From contig NZ_JADBEE010000001.1 of NCBI RefSeq assembly GCF_014874065.1, forward strand, positions 1,674,001 through 1,738,000: 64,000 nucleotides of DNA. The letters are read 5' to 3'. Below the pieces are notes generated by a model. It did no database searches and was not told the DNA's origin. It saw nothing but the letters and a program-made list of their open reading frames with translations. The translations under genes and the position numbers were made by a program. Shown here piece after piece: positions 60,916 to 64,000 of the stretch. Origin of the DNA: Nesterenkonia halotolerans. GTDB taxonomy: Bacteria; Actinomycetota; Actinomycetes; Actinomycetales; Micrococcaceae. Positions within the stretch are counted from its first letter, which is position 1; each line of letters begins with the position of its first letter.

Positions 60916-61746
60916 TCAGCCCATGAGGCGGCTGGTGGCCTGATCCATGAGTCGGTCGCTGAGCAGGCGCCGGGCGGTGAGCCCCACCCGGGCCATGTGC
61001 CCCAGCGCGTAGCGCGTGCGCGGACGGCGAGCCTTCGCCGCCCGCTCGATCACCGCGGCGATGACCTCCGGTGAAGAGGCGCGACGCTGCGTGCCGTGCG
61101 GATTCAGGATCCCGCGGGCGAGGCCGTCCACGCGGCGGGAGTAGCGGCCCGCCCCCGAGGCGTCGCGCGCAGAATCCAGGGCGTGGGCGCCCCATTCGGT
61201 CCTGATCGCCCCCGGTTGGACGACGACGACGCGCACCCCGAACGGGGCGAGCTCCTGGCGCAGCGAATCGCTGAACCCCTCGAGCGCGAACTTGCTGGCG
61301 TGGTACCAGGCGCCGAGCGGGCCGGCGACTCTGCCCGCCACCGAAGAAATGTTGATGATGGTGCCGCCGCCTTGGGCGCGCATCAGCGGCAGGCTCAGCT
61401 GCACCAGCCGGGCGAGGCCGAAGAGGTTGACCTCGAACTGGCGGCGCGCCTGCGCGATCGGGACGTCCTCCACCGCGCCGAATTCGCCGTAGCCGGCGTT
61501 GTTGACCAATACATCGAGTCGACCAGCCTCTGCGCGGATGTGCTCGACGGCCGTGGTGAGGGAGGCCTCTTCGAGCAGGTCCACCACCAGGGGGAGGACA
61601 CCATCGCCGCGGAGCTCTTCCAGGCGATCGGCTCGGCGGGCAGCGCCATAGACCAGATACCCCGCGGCGGCGAGCCGGCGCGCAGTGGCAGCGCCGATTC
61701 CCGAGGAGGCGCCTGTGACCAGGGCGACGGGCTGTGTGGAGGTCAT
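60916..61746 (-). CDS. Short-chain dehydrogenase/reductase
   Basis: 276 residues. The cofactor motif is VALVTGASSGIGAATARRLA, NNAGYG follows, and the catalytic Ser and YHASK are in place. The long helix after VVVVQPGAIRTEWG and the Arg-rich C-terminus are typical of the classical SDR group that uses NADPH. Substrate unknown. ATG at 61746 is chosen because AGAGG precedes it; the open frame upstream adds 42 unconserved residues. It lies between ppa and the DUF2342 gene, where many Micrococcaceae carry a D-alanyl-D-alanine carboxypeptidase. Confidence 0.9.
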   Translation of the reverse strand: MTSTQPVALVTGASSGIGAATARRLAAAGYLVYGAARRADRLEELRGDGVLPLVVDLLEEASLTTAVEHIRAEAGRLDVLVNNAGYGEFGAVEDVPIAQARRQFEVNLFGLARLVQLSLPLMRAQGGGTIINISSVAGRVAGPLGAWYHASKFALEGFSDSLRQELAPFGVRVVVVQPGAIRTEWGAHALDSARDASGAGRYSRRVDGLARGILNPHGTQRRASSPEVIAAVIERAAKARRPRTRYALGHMARVGLTARRLLSDRLMDQATSRLMG

Positions 61747-61905
61747 GCGGTGGGCCTCTGAGCAGTTCGTGGACCGGGCGCAGGATGCAGGCGCCGGCAG
61801 GGATGCCTCTGGTGGGCGATGTTCGGGACGATCTTCACGCAGAACGCGCAGAGATTCCCGCAGATCGCCCACCAGATGGCCGTGCAGGTGTTCAGCGGGG
61901 CTGGA

Positions 61906-62391
61906 TCAGCCCTTGAAGCGCTCGATGGAGCGGGTCAGCTCGGCCTCAGCCTCGGCGCGGCCTGCCCAGCCTTCGATCTTGACCCACTTGCCGGGCTCGA
62001 GGTCCTTATAGCGGGTGAAGAAGTGCTCGATCTCCTTGCGGGTCCACTCGTCGACGTCCACGAGCTCCTGGATGTGGTCGAAGCGCTTGTCCTTGGGGAC
62101 GCACAGCAGCTTGGCGTCCCCTCCCCCGTCATCGGTCATGTTCAGCACGCCCACCGGACGTGACTCGACGACGACGCCGGGGACCAGGTCCACACCGGGG
62201 ATCCAGACCATCGCGTCGAGCGGGTCGCCATCCTCACCGAGGGTGTCGTCGAAGTAGCCGTAGTGCGTCGGGTACTGCATGGGGGTGAACAGCACGCGGT
62301 CGAGGCGGAGACGATGGGTCTCGTGGTCGATCTCGTACTTCACGCGCGAGCCTTCGGGGATTTCGACGGTGACATCGTGAGTCAGGGCCAT
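61906..62391 (-). CDS. ppa: Inorganic pyrophosphatase
   Basis: 161 residues, family I soluble pyrophosphatase. Active-site segments are [43 protein letters not shown] and [13 protein letters not shown]. It hydrolyses pyrophosphate from biosynthetic reactions and is essential. It lies at the end of the tilS/hpt/ftsH neighbourhood, as in other actinobacteria. Confidence 0.96.
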   Translation of the reverse strand: MALTHDVTVEIPEGSRVKYEIDHETHRLRLDRVLFTPMQYPTHYGYFDDTLGEDGDPLDAMVWIPGVDLVPGVVVESRPVGVLNMTDDGGGDAKLLCVPKDKRFDHIQELVDVDEWTRKEIEHFFTRYKDLEPGKWVKIEGWAGRAEAEAELTRSIERFKG

Positions 62392-62543
62392 GGGTTCTCC
62401 TCTGATTGTGCGTCAAGGGCAGTGCTGGGTCTCGCGCCTGGCTGACCTCCGGGTCAGGCTCGAGCGCGTCCTTCTCTGGGCCAAGCGTACACATTCCGAC
62501 CCGCCGGCAGGCGCGGGGTCCGTCGCGCCGGAGACGTGCTGGT

Positions 62544-63734
62544 TCACCGCGCGGCCTCGCCCGAGAGCTGCACCCCCAGCTGGGCGGCGAGCGTCTTGGC
62601 TCCGGCCCGTGCGCGGGCGTTCACCGATCGCTGGGCATGGCCGGACTCGGTGAAGATCCGGTTGAGCTGCAGCACGCCGGAGACCCGTTGAAGATCGACG
62701 CGGCCGAGCATCTCGGTGCCGGAGAGCACCCCCATGACGTAATGCCCGTAGAGCCGCTTGTCCCTGGGGACGTAGGCCTCGAAGGTGTAGTCGAAGCCGA
62801 AGATCCGCCGGGCACGGCCTCGGTCGCGAAGCAGCGGGTCGAAGGGGCCGATGAGCCGGGCTGCGGCTGCCGGTCCGGCACCAGGGCCTTGGGGCTCCTC
62901 TGCCGGCATGGCGTCGAGGAGTTCCGGAAGGCAGTACGCAGGGTCCTTCCAGCCGGCGACCTGCAGCGGGAGCAGCCCGGCGAGCTCGATGCCCAGCGCG
63001 GCGTCGGCGGCCGAGAGGTGGTAATGGTGGGCGAAGTCCCCCACCGTCATGACTGCCAGCGTGCCCGCCGCGCGGCGAGCGAGCCCTGCGCGCAGCTGCT
63101 CCGGGGGCAGATGTGAGGCTTCACGGACCGGCGCCGGCAGCGCCCGCTCCGGCAGGTCGAAGAGGCGGATGATGCCATTGCGTGCGGTGATCACCAGGTC
63201 CCCGGTGCGCACCATGAGCTCGGCCGTCTTCTTGATCTCAGACCAGTTCCACCCGGTGGTCCGAGATTCCCCCAGTGCCGATTCGATCACCCCGATCTGC
63301 GCGCCCTGCGGCCGCTGCGCGACCACCTCGAGGATCCGCTCACGCATCCCGGGATCGATCTGATCTCCGTAGGTCTCACGCACCCGCTCGCGACGCAGCT
63401 GCAGCAGCGGCCAGTCCTCCAGCGGGAACACGCAGGCGACCTTAGTGAAGGCCTCGAAGGAGACCGGAGGCTCATGCAGCGGCGCCCCAGCTGGCCAGAG
63501 CGAGGAATCGACGTCCTCGGCCCGGGCGCTCCGCGGAAGCCTGGTCAGCGAGGTGAGCCGCTGCGCGGTGGAGACGCGGGTGAGCGGATCCAGCTGGATG
63601 AGTCCGATCCCGCGGAGCACCTCGGCCGCCGTCGCGTAGGAGCTGGGGCCTCCGGGGTCTGGAATCCGCTGGGCGTGGAGGACCGCGGCGCGCACCCACT
63701 CCACGGTCACGGGCTTTGCACTGAGTTCGGCCAT
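62544..63734 (-). CDS. YcaQ/AlkX-type winged-helix DNA glycosylase (DUF1006)
   Basis: 396 residues. The catalytic QLD motif is GLIQLDPLTRV near residue 50, and ARRIFGFDYTFEAYVPRDKRLYGHYVMGVLSG is characteristic of the family. E. coli YcaQ unhooks DNA interstrand crosslinks. Members such as AlkX act on nitrogen-mustard adducts. The start gives MAELSAKPVTVEWVR. It stands alone between ppa and the divergent cstA. Confidence 0.9.
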   Translation of the reverse strand: MAELSAKPVTVEWVRAAVLHAQRIPDPGGPSSYATAAEVLRGIGLIQLDPLTRVSTAQRLTSLTRLPRSARAEDVDSSLWPAGAPLHEPPVSFEAFTKVACVFPLEDWPLLQLRRERVRETYGDQIDPGMRERILEVVAQRPQGAQIGVIESALGESRTTGWNWSEIKKTAELMVRTGDLVITARNGIIRLFDLPERALPAPVREASHLPPEQLRAGLARRAAGTLAVMTVGDFAHHYHLSAADAALGIELAGLLPLQVAGWKDPAYCLPELLDAMPAEEPQGPGAGPAAAARLIGPFDPLLRDRGRARRIFGFDYTFEAYVPRDKRLYGHYVMGVLSGTEMLGRVDLQRVSGVLQLNRIFTESGHAQRSVNARARAGAKTLAAQLGVQLSGEAAR

Positions 63735-63808
63735 CTCGCGATCCTATCGGCGGTCACAGCAGAGCCCGACGCCGAGGAGGTGGCCCGACACCGGAACTCG
63801 CATGTCGA

Positions 63809-63832
63809 CAGTGTGACGAGCACCTCACACTG
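63809..63832. promoter_or_regulatory. Inverted repeat upstream of cstA
   Basis: CAGTGTGA-N8-TCACACTG has perfect 8-bp arms around the CRP/GlxR half-sites TGTGA and TCACA, but with an 8-base instead of the usual 6-base centre. It lies about 80-100 bases before cstA, and TACCAT (63835-63840) could be the -10 box. Confidence 0.5.
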
Positions 63833-63911
63833 CGTACCATGGTGGGAATCACATCACTGCGCCCAATCCGCGCCCGCTCTCGGGCAGGCGCGCCTCAATG
63901 AGGAGGAGAAC

Positions 63912-64000
63912 ATGGACGGGATCAACTCTCTGATCATCGCGATCATCGGTGTGGCCATGATGCTCACCGGCTATTTCTTGTATTCACGCTTCCTGGCACG
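63912..64000 (+). CDS. cstA: Carbon starvation protein CstA family, N-terminal fragment
   Basis: Only 29 residues before the window ends: MDGINSLIIAIIGVAMMLTG and then a YFLYSRFLA end, the typical first helix of CstA (NSL-ii-ia--G-r-YskfLA). CstA proteins are large pyruvate or peptide carriers induced by carbon starvation. GGAGGAGAAC directly precedes the ATG. A carbon-control-type dyad lies upstream. With so few residues the call depends on the first helix alone. Confidence 0.7.
   Translation, partial: MDGINSLIIAIIGVAMMLTGYFLYSRFLA

Overview
The window is a contiguous piece of a high-GC actinobacterial chromosome, most likely from the Micrococcaceae and possibly a salt-tolerant member such as Nesterenkonia. 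The evidence is Lsr2, an arsenate reductase of the mycothiol-dependent type, a ClpC-Lsr2-LysS-PanC-FolK/B-FolP-FolE-FtsH-Hpt-TilS-Ppa gene order usual for that family, and a BCCT osmolyte carrier. The genus is inference. No phage, intact insertion sequence, rRNA or CRISPR array is visible. The only RNA gene found is a tRNA-Lys(UUU).

Layout. 1-5.1 kb: the end of an NlpC/P60 cell-wall hydrolase, a tandem universal stress protein, a glycerophosphodiester phosphodiesterase, an EcsC-like protein and a secreted EEP-fold protein whose catalytic residues all appear replaced. 5.5-9.4 kb: a glycine-betaine-type BCCT carrier, an aldo/keto reductase and a small membrane protein. 9.5-16.5 kb: a carboxylate-uptake island with a five-gene minus-strand operon (two small membrane proteins, an ActP-like symporter, a LytS-type kinase and a LytTR regulator). 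Facing away from it is a DUF4212/symporter pair with a perfect CRP/GlxR-type site upstream. 16.6-22.8 kb: a BMP-type (nucleoside-like) ABC importer operon ending in an NAD-dependent epimerase. 23-26.4 kb: an MFS carrier and two proteins of unknown function. 26.5-33 kb: tRNA-Lys and a phosphate region, where a PhoU-like protein and PiT carrier converge on pstSCAB, which carries a recognisable PHO box.

33-38.2 kb: a FUSC membrane protein, a short ArgA-type acetyltransferase, an anchored acidic protein, and an arsenic locus (arsC-arsR diverging from acr3-arsC) with two dyads and a good promoter between the halves. 38.2-46.4 kb: information processing and protein quality control (mutY, radA, clpC, lsr2, lysS). 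46.5-58.1 kb: an M13 peptidase, panC, a DUF2520 dehydrogenase-like protein, two PH-domain membrane proteins, and the folate cluster including a folB-folK fusion, then ftsH. 58.2-64 kb: hpt, tilS, a DUF2342 metalloprotease-like gene, an SDR, ppa, a YcaQ-type glycosylase and the first codons of a probable cstA.

Most of the window is ordinary core genome. The points most worth follow-up are the degenerate EEP protein, the regulatory DNA around the carboxylate symporters (a CRP/GlxR site and an 18-bp motif shared with the BCCT leader), a 72-bp near-perfect inverted repeat next to panC, and palindromes upstream of lsr2, the aldo/keto reductase and cstA.
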